This document shows, in pieces, positions 19,034-28,329 of a stretch of DNA of 64,000 nt. This stretch comes from Planctomycetota bacterium. Lineage in GTDB: Bacteria > Planctomycetota > Planctomycetia > Gemmatales > HRBIN36. Each line of letters begins with the position of its first letter. The first letter of the stretch is position 1. The stretch lies in NCBI GenBank assembly GCA_014584395.1, contig JACTMY010000014.1:248001-312000 (forward strand). The letters run 5' to 3'. The position numbers and the translations under genes are program-made. Under the pieces are notes generated by a model. The model ran no database searches. It was given only the letters and a program-made list of their open reading frames with translations, and was not told where the DNA came from.

Positions 19034-19957
19034 TTATTCCAGATCCGGAGGGATTTCACCGCCGTTGCGGGTCACCAGCTTGGCGATGATGTTCATGGGC
19101 AGCCGCTTGGGCAAAAACCGCACGGAACTATCAGCAAAGAGGAAATTCGCGCCGAACGGGTGAAAAGAGTAGATTTCGCGGTCATTGGTACAATTCATCG
19201 CACAGGGCCCGCTGCCCGGCAAGCCATCATAGGTTGACCCTTGAATGCTGAAGGCATTGCGCGCGTCCATCCAGCCGCCCCCGCGGACGCGTTCCCCCGC
19301 GATGAACTTGCCCATCCGATACAGATGGGGTCGGCCCGCGCATTCGACAAGCAACAGCGTATGCGTCATGCCGTCATAGATATCCTTCATGCTGGTTTGT
19401 TCGTTCGAGTTGAGGACGCCGCGCAGATCCGGGGTTGGATCGATGAGTTGCAGGTCGATGAGGAAATCCTCGATGCGCATGATGGTCGTGTAATCCCCCG
19501 GCGCGGCTTGCCAGGAATAAATATCGGTGGCGCGGTCCAAACCCCGGCGCTCCGACGAGGGGCACATCATGATGGGTAGGAAAGTTTCGCGTACGCTGGC
19601 ATGTTGCGGATGCCGCCAGTCCAGCTGGAAGTCATATTGCCTGAAGAGGTTATCCTGTTCGATATAGGGGAGCAGGAAATATCCCCACCCATGCTCAATA
19701 TTGGTATACACGCCCATTTCCGGATAAGGGCCAAGGATGCGCGCCGGCGGGAATTTGCCGAAGTCTTGATGATAATGATGCAAGGCGATGCCGAGTTGCC
19801 TCATATTGTTGCCGCACGACATCAAATCGGCTGCGGCGCGGATGCGCTGTATGGCAGGAAGTAACAGGGCAATGAGCAACGTGACGATGCTGATCACCAC
19901 CAGCAATTCGATGAGTGTCATTCCATTGCGCTGTGATGACATTTTTGGCATGTTCAT
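19034..19957 (-). CDS. DUF1559 prepilin-type protein
   Basis: A 307-residue pseudopilin-like protein of the DUF1559 family, hugely expanded in Planctomycetes. Its N-terminus is a type IV prepilin leader: a basic stretch, then G-M-T-L-I-E-L-L-V-V-I-S-I, where cleavage should occur after Gly and Glu lies at position 5 of the mature form. The C-terminus contains F-H-P-F-G-A-N-F-L-F-A-D-S-S-V, a variant of the H-x9-D-G segment with Ser in place of Gly. The protein is presumably exported and anchored in the envelope. The gene is reversed relative to both neighbours, splitting a MoxR-type locus. The weak ribosome-binding region contains the palindrome TGACGTCA at 19962-19969. Confidence 0.93.
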   Translation of the reverse strand: MNMPKMSSQRNGMTLIELLVVISIVTLLIALLLPAIQRIRAAADLMSCGNNMRQLGIALHHYHQDFGKFPPARILGPYPEMGVYTNIEHGWGYFLLPYIEQDNLFRQYDFQLDWRHPQHASVRETFLPIMMCPSSERRGLDRATDIYSWQAAPGDYTTIMRIEDFLIDLQLIDPTPDLRGVLNSNEQTSMKDIYDGMTHTLLLVECAGRPHLYRMGKFIAGERVRGGGWMDARNAFSIQGSTYDGLPGSGPCAMNCTNDREIYSFHPFGANFLFADSSVRFLPKRLPMNIIAKLVTRNGGEIPPDLE

Positions 19958-20150
19958 ATTATGACGTCATCAATTATCAATAGACAATCGAAAAGGGATA
20001 AAAAAGCTGACCGATCTGCTGCAGACAACGGCACGTGCGGTTTAAAGATTTCTAGATGATCTACGCTTTGGCGCGGTTAGAATGGGGATGAGGAACTTAT
20101 CCTTCACCATCGAGTTTTAAGTTTTCCCCGTCTCCTTGAACTTGAGTCTC

Positions 20151-22082
20151 ATGTCGCGATCCAAACGATTGGAAGCCACCGACTTTGTGATTATCGCCCT
20201 GTCTCCCTTATTGATCATGGGCATGTTGATCACGTTGTCCTATTTTTTGGTGGAAATCCTTTATCGCGGCCAATACCAGGGCCAATTGCTCTATGCTCTC
20301 ACCTGGTTCGTGATGGCCATCGTCCTGATCACCCGCATCTCTCTGGAAGGCAATCGGGCAGGCGCCTGGTTTTATGCCTTGTTGCTTGCCTTCGTCACCA
20401 TGTTGATCATTTTACGTTTCGTCGAAATTCCCAAGGATGGCCCGCTTGGGCCCTTTGGTCAATTTCTCCCCTTCATCATCATGGCTCTCATCTGGTGGAG
20501 TGCGGATCGGTTGACCAAGGATTGCACCCATTCAGGAGACGAGAATGAAGCGGGCCTGCTCGATTTCAACCTGATACCGCGTCAGCCGCTGGGCGTGATC
20601 AAGGACCCCAATGCCGCTCCTGAACCCACTTCGCAAGCGGGTACCCGTCCGAAGGACAAATCAGCCTTCCTGAAGGAGTACGAGAAGGAGCGGGAAGAGG
20701 AGCGCCGCCACCATCGGCCAGGCACCTGGGTGATCTACTTTTCCCTGGCGGCGCTGCCCTTGTTCGGGTTGGGCCAGGCCTTGATTCCCGCTCATGACGT
20801 GGAGCGCCGGCGCTACACCTTTTGGCTGTTAACGATCTACGTCGGCTGCGGGCTTGGTTTGCTGCTTTCGACTTGTTTTCTGGGACTACGGCGTTATCTG
20901 CGGCATCGCCAGATGAACATGCCCGGGCGCATGACAGGCACGTTTCTCACCGTCGGCGCGGGGATCATCATGGCCATGCTCTTTGTCGCCGCCTGGCTGC
21001 CTCGCCCCGGTGGCGAGGTCGGCCTCTCCACCATGGTCGATCTCAATCAATGGTTCAAAAAGGACAAAAAAGAGGCTTCTCAACATGCCTTGATCCCTGG
21101 CGGCGGCGGTGAAGGGGATGGATCGGAGGGCGGGACGGGTGAAACCGATCAAATGCGGCAGGGCCAGCGCGGTTCACCGGACCCCAACCAGAATGACCCC
21201 AACCAACCGTCCGGAAAACAAGGCCAAGGTGGACAAGGCAGTTCCTCAAGTTCCTCGGGAGGCGGTTCGCCTCATGGATCATCTTCCGATGGGCAGTCCA
21301 AGGGTGAAAACCGCGGCGAGAAGGGACGATCATCCGACCGCCGGCCAGGCCAAAAAGACCACGAAGAGGGCGACGCGGACGACGATGAGGAAAAAGCAAA
21401 AATGCAAGGAAGCCCCGTCAATCAACAAGACCCCGAAGGCACGGGCACCGGCGGGCGCCGCCGTCAGGTTGAACAGGATGATCGATCTTCCAAAAGCCCG
21501 CCTTCACCCAATATTTCAAGCAGTTCCAAAATCGCCGTCGTCATCACGTGGCTGCTGTTGGCCCTGGTCATCGTTGTTGGGCTGTACTTTTTGGTCAAGA
21601 ATCGCCATGGCGTCATGGCATGGTTGCAAGGTTTGACGCGACAATTCCGCGACTGGTGGAATTGGCTGTGGATGGACAAAACCAAGGAGCCTCAAGCCCC
21701 CATGGCTCAGATGGCCGCGGACGTCATCGAAAAACCGATTCCTCCGCCACCATTCCATACGTTCCGCAATCCTTTCGATCACGAAGGCGATTTTCGCTCC
21801 CAGGCCGACATCATTCGCTATAGCCTGGCCGCCTTGCATTCATGGGCGTATGAACAGAATCTGGGTCGCAAGGTGGATGAAACCGTCTTGGAATTCACGC
21901 AACGGTTGGGAGTGGATCGACCGGCTGTCAAAAAAAATAGTTATGCCTTGGCCCAAGCCTATGTTTGGATCACTTATGCCAAAGGCAAAGTCAAACCGCA
22001 ACACATCGAAGCAGCACGTGCTTTTTGGCAAAGTTTGCCCCCGCTCCGTCCACGTTCCAGGGAAGCCGTTGCAAGTGCCTGA
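20151..22082 (+). CDS. DUF4129 domain multi-pass membrane protein
   Basis: About 643 residues. Hydrophobic helices lie near residues 15-35, 45-65, 75-95, 105-125 and again near 200-290. A long low-complexity segment (about 315-455) rich in Gly, Ser, Gln, Asp and Lys follows, then a single helix near 465-485. The C-terminal cytoplasmic DUF4129 domain carries I-R-Y-S-L-A-A-L-H-S-W-A and ends in Y-x-x-x-x-Y-A-K-G...A-R-A-F-W. DUF4129 proteins accompany MoxR and DUF58, often with a transglutaminase, in an envelope module of unknown detail. ATG at 20151 is preferred over TTG at 20136 five codons upstream; neither has a strong Shine-Dalgarno. The Gly/Ser linker is the odd feature. Confidence 0.8.
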   Translation: MSRSKRLEATDFVIIALSPLLIMGMLITLSYFLVEILYRGQYQGQLLYALTWFVMAIVLITRISLEGNRAGAWFYALLLAFVTMLIILRFVEIPKDGPLGPFGQFLPFIIMALIWWSADRLTKDCTHSGDENEAGLLDFNLIPRQPLGVIKDPNAAPEPTSQAGTRPKDKSAFLKEYEKEREEERRHHRPGTWVIYFSLAALPLFGLGQALIPAHDVERRRYTFWLLTIYVGCGLGLLLSTCFLGLRRYLRHRQMNMPGRMTGTFLTVGAGIIMAMLFVAAWLPRPGGEVGLSTMVDLNQWFKKDKKEASQHALIPGGGGEGDGSEGGTGETDQMRQGQRGSPDPNQNDPNQPSGKQGQGGQGSSSSSSGGGSPHGSSSDGQSKGENRGEKGRSSDRRPGQKDHEEGDADDDEEKAKMQGSPVNQQDPEGTGTGGRRRQVEQDDRSSKSPPSPNISSSSKIAVVITWLLLALVIVVGLYFLVKNRHGVMAWLQGLTRQFRDWWNWLWMDKTKEPQAPMAQMAADVIEKPIPPPPFHTFRNPFDHEGDFRSQADIIRYSLAALHSWAYEQNLGRKVDETVLEFTQRLGVDRPAVKKNSYALAQAYVWITYAKGKVKPQHIEAARAFWQSLPPLRPRSREAVASA

Positions 22083-22186
22083 CTCCCGTCCATAAGATAT
22101 TTATAAAGCCCTTCCCTATGGATCACTTACGGTCGTAAAAATGAAAGTTAACCAAACCGCTCCGCCAACCGTAAAGCGAGGTGCCC

Positions 22187-23314
22187 ATGCCACTGGAGGT
22201 GATCGACGCGCGGACCACGAATCGCAGCGCATCCTCTGCGGAATTGGACGGTTATCGTGAACTCAGTCATGAGGAGTTGACCAAGCGTTGCCGCGCCGCC
22301 AAGGAGACCTTGGGCAAGCAATTGCTGATCCTTGGCCACCATTATCAGCAAGATGAAGTGATTGCCTTTGCGGACTTGCGCGGGGATAGCTTTCGCTTGG
22401 CCCGGCTGGCCTCGGAAAACAAGGACTGCTCATACATCATTTTCTGCGGCGTCCACTTCATGGCGGAAACCGCTGACATTTTGACGCCCCCCCACGTCCA
22501 AGTGATCTTGCCGGATCTGGCTGCCGGTTGCAGCATGGCGGACATGGCCGACCTGGATTCAGTAGAGAGAGCCTGGGAGGAATTAGGCGACGCCGTTGAC
22601 ACTCAGGACATCATGCCCGTCACCTATATCAACTCCGCAGCGGACCTGAAGGCCTTTTGCGGCAAACATGGCGGCATCGTTTGCACAAGCAGCAACGCGC
22701 GAGCGGTTCTTGATTGGTCTTTCCAACAGCGTGGCAAAGTGCTCTTTTTCCCCGATCAGCATTTGGGGCGAAACACCGCCAAGGCCATGGGCATTCCCTT
22801 GGAGGAAATGGTGCTATGGGATCCACTCAAGCCCATGGGAGGGAACACAGTCGATTCCATTCGTCGAGCGAAAGTTCTGCTCTGGAAGGGGCACTGCAGC
22901 GTCCACCAGATGTTCAAGACGCAACACGTGGAGTATTTCCGCAAATACCATCCCCAGGCCAAAATCCTGGTTCATCCAGAATGTTCGATGGAAGTCGTGG
23001 ACATGGCCGACCTGGTCGGCTCGACCGAGTTCATCCTGCGCACCGTCCGCGATGCTCCCGATGGATCGGAATGGGCCATTGGCACCGAACTTCACCTGGT
23101 CCATCGGCTCAAACAGGAATACCCGACCAAAACCGTGCATTTTCTTTCGACCATGGTTTGCATGTGCGCGACGATGTATCGCATAGACTTGCCCCATCTT
23201 TGCTGGGCCATGGAACAACTGGTCCAGGGGAAGGTGGTTAATCGGATCCAAGTCCCCGAAGAAACCGCCCAGTTTGCCCGGCTGGCTCTGGAACGCATGT
23301 TGTCCGTACGTTAA
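22187..23314 (+). CDS. nadA: quinolinate synthase NadA
   Basis: A 375-residue [4Fe-4S] enzyme that condenses iminoaspartate with dihydroxyacetone phosphate to quinolinate in de novo NAD synthesis. Diagnostic blocks: L-G-H-H-Y-Q-x-D-E-V near residue 45, F-C-G-V-H-F-M-A-E-T-A, and three Cys positions fitting the cluster ligands (A-G-C-S-M-A-D, K-G-H-C-S-V-H, and V-C-M-C-A-T-M). The C-terminal half contains H-P-E-C-S. ATG at 22187 is chosen because GCGAGG lies six bases upstream; GTG at 22181 sits inside that site. nadB and nadC are not in the window. Confidence 0.95.
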   Translation: MPLEVIDARTTNRSASSAELDGYRELSHEELTKRCRAAKETLGKQLLILGHHYQQDEVIAFADLRGDSFRLARLASENKDCSYIIFCGVHFMAETADILTPPHVQVILPDLAAGCSMADMADLDSVERAWEELGDAVDTQDIMPVTYINSAADLKAFCGKHGGIVCTSSNARAVLDWSFQQRGKVLFFPDQHLGRNTAKAMGIPLEEMVLWDPLKPMGGNTVDSIRRAKVLLWKGHCSVHQMFKTQHVEYFRKYHPQAKILVHPECSMEVVDMADLVGSTEFILRTVRDAPDGSEWAIGTELHLVHRLKQEYPTKTVHFLSTMVCMCATMYRIDLPHLCWAMEQLVQGKVVNRIQVPEETAQFARLALERMLSVR

Positions 23315-23385
23315 AGTGGATAGATGGCGCGGGAGCGCCCCTATCGCCAATAATGACCATGCCCTCTTTGAGCGGAGTGTGAATC

Positions 23386-26178
23386 GTGACCAGTTTATCC
23401 CGTCGGCTGGCCCTGGTGCTCGGCCTGATGAGCGGTTTGTTCCTCTTCGGCGTCCTGACCACGGGCATCGTGGCACAGCCGCCGAGCAAGCCTCCTGTGA
23501 AGGAAGAGGAGGAAGAAGAAAAGAAACCCAACAAGCCCACGCAAACGAAACCGAAAAAGGGCGAAGAGGAAGAAGAGGAAGAGGTCAAGAAACCCGCAAA
23601 ATCCACGACCAAGCCAAAAACGGGCGAGGAAGAAGAAGACTCCTCCGCGAAAAAGCCCGCCGCGACCGGCCCCAAGAAAGTGGTTCCGCCACCCGATGAG
23701 ACGATGACGAAAGTCGTCGATCTGCGCCGCGGCCCCTTCAATTTAGCCGAGGAAGCCAATCAGGCTTCCCACCCGGCCATGAAAAAGCTGCTCTCGACCT
23801 TCGCTAAACCCGCCGACGTCATCACGGCCAAGAGCAGCATGGGCGGCACCAAGGAATGGGAAGTCGAACCATTGGCCCGGCGTTACGACCCGGCCAGCAT
23901 TGTGCCGATTGATTACATCACGATCGAGGGTGGTCGAAAAGGCAAATTCGAGCGCGAGCAGATCGTCAGTGTCGTTCACTTCGAGCAGAGGGCGCTGAGC
24001 GAAGTCCGCAAATTCTTGGACAGCGGTTTGGACCGGCCTGATGCCAGCGGCAAAAGCGCCGTCAGCCGATTTGACATGCTTCGCACCGCCGAGAAAGTGC
24101 TCTACGAAGTCCTTAGCTTCCATGAGAAAGCCAAAAGCATCAACATTCGGGCCGGTTCCGCATGGGACGCATTCGGACCCGAGTTAGAAAAGGAACTGTT
24201 TCAGATTCAAATCGCCGAGATTCGCGCTCTGACGGCGGATCAGGATTGGAATTCCGCCACGGCCCTGTCGCAAAGGCTTTACAACGAGCGCCCGGGCGAA
24301 CGAGAACTGCTCGCCACCATTGAGGCCACCTACTCCAGCTACGCCTCCCATCTGCTGGACACCCGTCAAGATTTCCTGCAAGCGCGCAAGCTCATCGAGA
24401 CGATCAAGAACAAGTACAAGATCGACTTGCCTTATGGCCACAAAGTGCAGCGCCGGCTCGAGGATCGGGCTCGCGAACAATTCAATTTGGCCAAGCGCTT
24501 GATCCAGGAAGGCAAGCGCACGGAAGCACTCAAGCACCTGGAAGACGCCGCCCAAGCCTGGCCCGCCTTGGCGGGTCTGCAGGATTTCATCCTCAGCCAG
24601 CAAATGGGCTATCCGGTCTTAAAGATCGGCGTGCGCCACTTGCCCGTTCAAATGGCCCCGACCACGGCAGCTTCCGACATCGAGAAAGCCGTCACCCGGC
24701 TGATGTTCGAACCTATCCTGCAGTTGCGGGCCGGCCCGTCGATGCGCGACGGTTATTTCAGCAAGTTCGGTGAAGACCCGCGGCGAGTCGATCAAGGATG
24801 GGAGTGGACGATTCCGGATGGTCTGATGTGGTCGGACGGGACCCCCGTGACCAGCACCGACGTGTTGCGCAGTTCGGAACTGGTAACGGTGCCCGGCTCG
24901 TTCGGTTCGCCACTGTTTAATCCGGACACCAATCCCACCAATGATCCGCAGAAGGTCCTTCTGAAGGTGACGGCGGGAGATGCCCGCACCGTGCGCTTTA
25001 GTTTTAGCCAGGCGATGCCTGATCCCCTGGCATGGTTGACGTTCGACCTCCTGCCCGTGCACCGTCTGTCGCCGGACCGGTCGCCCCGCGATCCCGCCTT
25101 TGGCCGCTCCCCCGTGGGAACCGGCCCGTTCGTCTTCAAGGGCATGGACGGCGAAGAAATGATCTTCATGGCTAATCCCCATTTCCAACGTCCGCATGCC
25201 CCCAACGGTCCCAATATCAAGGAAATCAGGCTGATTCAGTACAACGATTTGTCCGCCGCTCGCCAGGCTCTCTCCAACGGGCGCTGGCACATGTTGCTCG
25301 ACCTCACCACTCAGGACAAGGAGGATTTGACCGGCGTCAACAACGTGTCGGTCATCACGCCCACGGCGCCAAGCGGACAGACCGCGGGCTTCTCCCTCGA
25401 TAATCCCCGTGTCTATTTCCTGGCGCCCAATTTCCGCAAGCCCATCTTTCAGAACGAAAATTTTCGGAAAGCTTTGGGCCTATCCATCAATCGCGAAGGC
25501 GTCCTGAACAGCGTGTTTCGAGGACAAGGCGCCAAACATCATGCATCGCTCACGGGCCCCTTCCCCGAAAACAGTTGGGCTTCGATGCCCACTTTGAGCC
25601 CCAGTCAAGTGGCGACCTATCAGACGACGCAGGCCAGCAATTTCATCAGCGAGGCGGAAAAGGCCCCCGGCTTCACTCGCAACCTGACCCTGCTCTATCC
25701 CCAAGAGGATGCCCAAGCCGCCTTGGCCTGTGAACAGATACGGATCATGGTCAACGATGCGATCCGCATTCGCTTGGACGTTCGCGGCGTTCCACATGCA
25801 GCGCTCGCGGCGGAGTTGAGCAAGGAGTCACCCAATTTTGACCTGGTTTATTGGTCGTATGATTTCCCCAATGAAATGCTGTCGATTTTTCCTCTATTCG
25901 ACCGCAATAGCGTGTCCCCTGCCGGTCAAAACTTCATGGGGAATTGCAACGACACGGAGTTAATGAGCATCTTTAGCCGCATGCAAAGCCGGCGCGACCT
26001 GGGCTACATCCAGAGGCAGCAGCATGAGCTGCACAATCTCATCTGGCGCAAGATGCTGATCATTCCGCTTTGGCAGATCGACCGCCACGTGGCCGTGCAT
26101 CGCAGCCTGCAGTTTCCGCGGCTCCATCCGACCTACATCTTTGAGGACACGGAATTGTGGCGCATTAAACCGGACTAG
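23386..26178 (+). CDS. family 5 extracellular solute-binding protein with long N-terminal extension
   Basis: A 930-residue exported protein. A signal peptide covers residues about 1-32. A low-complexity stretch of acidic runs alternating with Lys/Pro/Thr follows (about 35-105). Residues 110-400 are helical with a TPR-like repeat around D-W-N-S-A-T-A-L-S-Q-R-L and E-A-L-K-H-L-E-D-A. The C-terminal 530 residues form a dipeptide/oligopeptide (SBP_bac_5) binding domain: L-x-x-x-W-E-W-x-x-P-D-G-x-x-W-S-D-G-T-P-V-T-S-x-D-V near 470-490 and S-P-V-G-T-G-P-F-V-F. No permease or ATPase lies beside it, so it is an orphan and may act as a periplasmic peptide sensor. GTG start with GGAG eight bases upstream; terminator downstream. 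Confidence 0.83.
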   Translation: MTSLSRRLALVLGLMSGLFLFGVLTTGIVAQPPSKPPVKEEEEEEKKPNKPTQTKPKKGEEEEEEEVKKPAKSTTKPKTGEEEEDSSAKKPAATGPKKVVPPPDETMTKVVDLRRGPFNLAEEANQASHPAMKKLLSTFAKPADVITAKSSMGGTKEWEVEPLARRYDPASIVPIDYITIEGGRKGKFEREQIVSVVHFEQRALSEVRKFLDSGLDRPDASGKSAVSRFDMLRTAEKVLYEVLSFHEKAKSINIRAGSAWDAFGPELEKELFQIQIAEIRALTADQDWNSATALSQRLYNERPGERELLATIEATYSSYASHLLDTRQDFLQARKLIETIKNKYKIDLPYGHKVQRRLEDRAREQFNLAKRLIQEGKRTEALKHLEDAAQAWPALAGLQDFILSQQMGYPVLKIGVRHLPVQMAPTTAASDIEKAVTRLMFEPILQLRAGPSMRDGYFSKFGEDPRRVDQGWEWTIPDGLMWSDGTPVTSTDVLRSSELVTVPGSFGSPLFNPDTNPTNDPQKVLLKVTAGDARTVRFSFSQAMPDPLAWLTFDLLPVHRLSPDRSPRDPAFGRSPVGTGPFVFKGMDGEEMIFMANPHFQRPHAPNGPNIKEIRLIQYNDLSAARQALSNGRWHMLLDLTTQDKEDLTGVNNVSVITPTAPSGQTAGFSLDNPRVYFLAPNFRKPIFQNENFRKALGLSINREGVLNSVFRGQGAKHHASLTGPFPENSWASMPTLSPSQVATYQTTQASNFISEAEKAPGFTRNLTLLYPQEDAQAALACEQIRIMVNDAIRIRLDVRGVPHAALAAELSKESPNFDLVYWSYDFPNEMLSIFPLFDRNSVSPAGQNFMGNCNDTELMSIFSRMQSRRDLGYIQRQQHELHNLIWRKMLIIPLWQIDRHVAVHRSLQFPRLHPTYIFEDTELWRIKPD

Positions 26179-26214
26179 GGCGATCCTTCGATCAGCTTCA
26201 AACCAATTCCATGA

Positions 26215-26258
26215 CCAAGGGCGCGAGAAGCAAATAGTTCCCGCGCCCTTGGTGTTTT
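26215..26258 (+). terminator. Rho-independent terminator after the solute-binding protein gene
   Basis: An 11-bp GC-rich stem (26215-26225 with 26242-26252) with a 16-base loop is followed by TGTTTT on the plus strand. It lies between two convergent genes and mainly serves the plus-strand gene. Confidence 0.8.
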
Positions 26259-26282
26259 GATCGCGGCTGGCGAAAGTGCCGC

Positions 26283-28226
26283 TCAAGCGGTGCGATCGGT
26301 CATCAATTTGCGGCGCGCGGGGGGATGGGATGAAGCCACGGCGTGAAGGATCTCTTGGATTTTCCGCATCAGTCCTTCTTGATCCAGACCGACTTCGCTC
26401 AATTGCTCGTGGCGCTCCGCGTGCATGATGTACCGATCGGGAAGTCCGACGCGCCAAAGGTTGTGGGTCGACAGCCTGGCCTCGTTGGCGGCTTCGAGCA
26501 CGGCGCTGCCAAAGCCCCCTTCCAAGGTGCCCTCTTCCACAGTCAGCACGAAGGGTAATTCACGAAGAGCACGAAGAATCGTGTCGCGATCCAATGGCTT
26601 GGCGAAACGTGCGTTGATGACGGATAGATCCAGGCCCGTCTCGCGCCGCATCCGCTCCGCGACCTGTACGCAGGTTGTGAACAAGGTCCCGTAAGCGATC
26701 AGCGCCCCATCCGTGCCCCAGTCATAGATTTCCGCCGTGTTGTGCTCAATGGGGGCATGGACTCGCTCGACGCACTCCAATGCCGCTTTGGGATAGCGCA
26801 GCGCCACAGGGCCAGTTTGTTGGAGGGCAAATTGCAGCATGGGCCTTACGTCGGCTTCATCGCCCGGTGCCATGACCGTGAAGTTGGGAAAGAGACGGGT
26901 ATATACGGTGTCGAAGACGCCATGATGCGTCGGTCCATCCGCGCCGACCAGGCCGGCCCGATCCAAGCAAAAGACGACGGGCAGATTTTGCAAGGAAACT
27001 TCCTGGAACAGATGATCGAAGGATCGCTGCAAGAAAGTGGAGTAGATGGCCACGATGGGTTTCATCCCCGCCTTGGCCAGCCCCGCCGCGAAGGCGACGG
27101 CATGCGCTTCGCAAATGCCCACGTCGAAAAAGCGTTCCTCGAAGCGGTCGCGAACTTTCTCCAGCTTGTTCCCCTGACACATGGCCGCGGTGATCGTGAC
27201 CACCTTCGGATCCTCTTCCATGGCCTGCAGAATAGCTTGGCTAACGGCATCCGTGTAGGCGCGCTTGCCGCCTTTCTTCAGTGAAATGATCGTCCGGGCC
27301 GGGCCCACTTCCTCGATAACGGGCGGCGTGTGAAAGGTGACCGGATCCGCCGAGGCTTCCGGAACGCCATGGCCCTTGTTGGTCAACACATGCAAGAGGA
27401 CCGGGCCTTTCAGCTCCTTCAGTTCGCGCAGCATGCGCCGCAGCGTCGGCAGCGAATGGCCATCGATGGGGCCGAAATAGCGGAATCCCAACTCCTCGAA
27501 GAGCATGCCGCCGGTGAGCAGAGCCTTGAGGCTATCGCGAATGGATTGCAAGGCATGAGAGGCCATCGTCCCGACGTAGGGCAAGTGCGTCAACACGTCC
27601 TGAATCGTGCCCTTGGCATCTTGATAAAAGGCCGTCAAGCGGGCGCGATCCAGCATCTGGGCAATCGCCCCCGTCCGCGGACAAATGGACATTTTGTTGT
27701 CATTCAAGATGACGAGCAGGTTCTTCTCGAGGTAACCAGCGTTGTTAAGGGCTTCATAGGCGATGCCCGATGGCAAAGCGCCGTCGCCGATGACCACCAC
27801 GGCATGTCGATCCGATGCGTCTTGCAGATCATCCCCGACTTTCAGCCCCAATCCACATGAGATGCTGGCCGAAGCGTGCCCGGTCATAAAGAGATCAAAG
27901 GGGCTTTCTTGGGGGTTGGGATAGCCCATCAACCCGCCCTTGGTGCGAATCGTCTCAAAACGCTTGAATCGGCCCGTGATCAGCTTGTGCGGATAAATCT
28001 GATGGCCCGTATCCCAAATGAGCCGATCGCGGGTGAAATCAAACGTAAGGTGCAAGGCCAGGCAAAGCTCAACGACTCCCAGATTGCTGGCGAAGTGGGC
28101 GGGGCGCAAACGCAGCACCCGAATCAACTCATCCCGAATCTCGGAAGTCAATTGATCCAACTGAACTTCAGTCAATCCATGCAAGTCCGCCGGAGCGTGA
28201 ATCTGCGCTAGCAGTTTATCGCTCAT
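26283..28226 (-). CDS. dxs: 1-deoxy-D-xylulose-5-phosphate synthase
   Basis: A 647-residue thiamine-diphosphate enzyme joining pyruvate and glyceraldehyde 3-phosphate in the first step of the non-mevalonate isoprenoid pathway. Key features: catalytic His in A-S-N-L-G-V-V-E-L near residue 45, the W-D-T-G-H-Q-x-Y-x-H-K block, the cofactor motif G-D-G-A-L-x-S-G...N-D-N near 145-175, the transketolase central domain with D-R-A-G-L-V-G-x-D-G-P-T-H-H-G near 425, and a C-terminal transketolase domain. Length and order are normal for DXS. It is the last gene of a run with a prenyl synthase and exonuclease VII, the same gene association known in enterobacteria. Confidence 0.96.
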   Translation of the reverse strand: MSDKLLAQIHAPADLHGLTEVQLDQLTSEIRDELIRVLRLRPAHFASNLGVVELCLALHLTFDFTRDRLIWDTGHQIYPHKLITGRFKRFETIRTKGGLMGYPNPQESPFDLFMTGHASASISCGLGLKVGDDLQDASDRHAVVVIGDGALPSGIAYEALNNAGYLEKNLLVILNDNKMSICPRTGAIAQMLDRARLTAFYQDAKGTIQDVLTHLPYVGTMASHALQSIRDSLKALLTGGMLFEELGFRYFGPIDGHSLPTLRRMLRELKELKGPVLLHVLTNKGHGVPEASADPVTFHTPPVIEEVGPARTIISLKKGGKRAYTDAVSQAILQAMEEDPKVVTITAAMCQGNKLEKVRDRFEERFFDVGICEAHAVAFAAGLAKAGMKPIVAIYSTFLQRSFDHLFQEVSLQNLPVVFCLDRAGLVGADGPTHHGVFDTVYTRLFPNFTVMAPGDEADVRPMLQFALQQTGPVALRYPKAALECVERVHAPIEHNTAEIYDWGTDGALIAYGTLFTTCVQVAERMRRETGLDLSVINARFAKPLDRDTILRALRELPFVLTVEEGTLEGGFGSAVLEAANEARLSTHNLWRVGLPDRYIMHAERHEQLSEVGLDQEGLMRKIQEILHAVASSHPPARRKLMTDRTA

Positions 28227-28329
28227 GCAACATCCTTTGTGCCAACAATGAACCGGAATCCCCTCTCATTTCTTCCATCAAACGGCTCTTGGTGAACCGT
28301 AGAAAGAAGGAAAGGACAATCCGAAAGTT

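Noticed and set aside
19962-19969. TGACGTCA palindrome before the DUF1559 gene as an operator
   Set aside because: Eight-base palindromes occur often by chance and no second copy or promoter alignment supports it.
22190-22200. GCCACTGG resembling the cobalamin riboswitch core near nadA
   Set aside because: It lies within the nadA coding start with no surrounding paired structure. No similar element was found before the visible mutase genes, though the operon start is outside the window.
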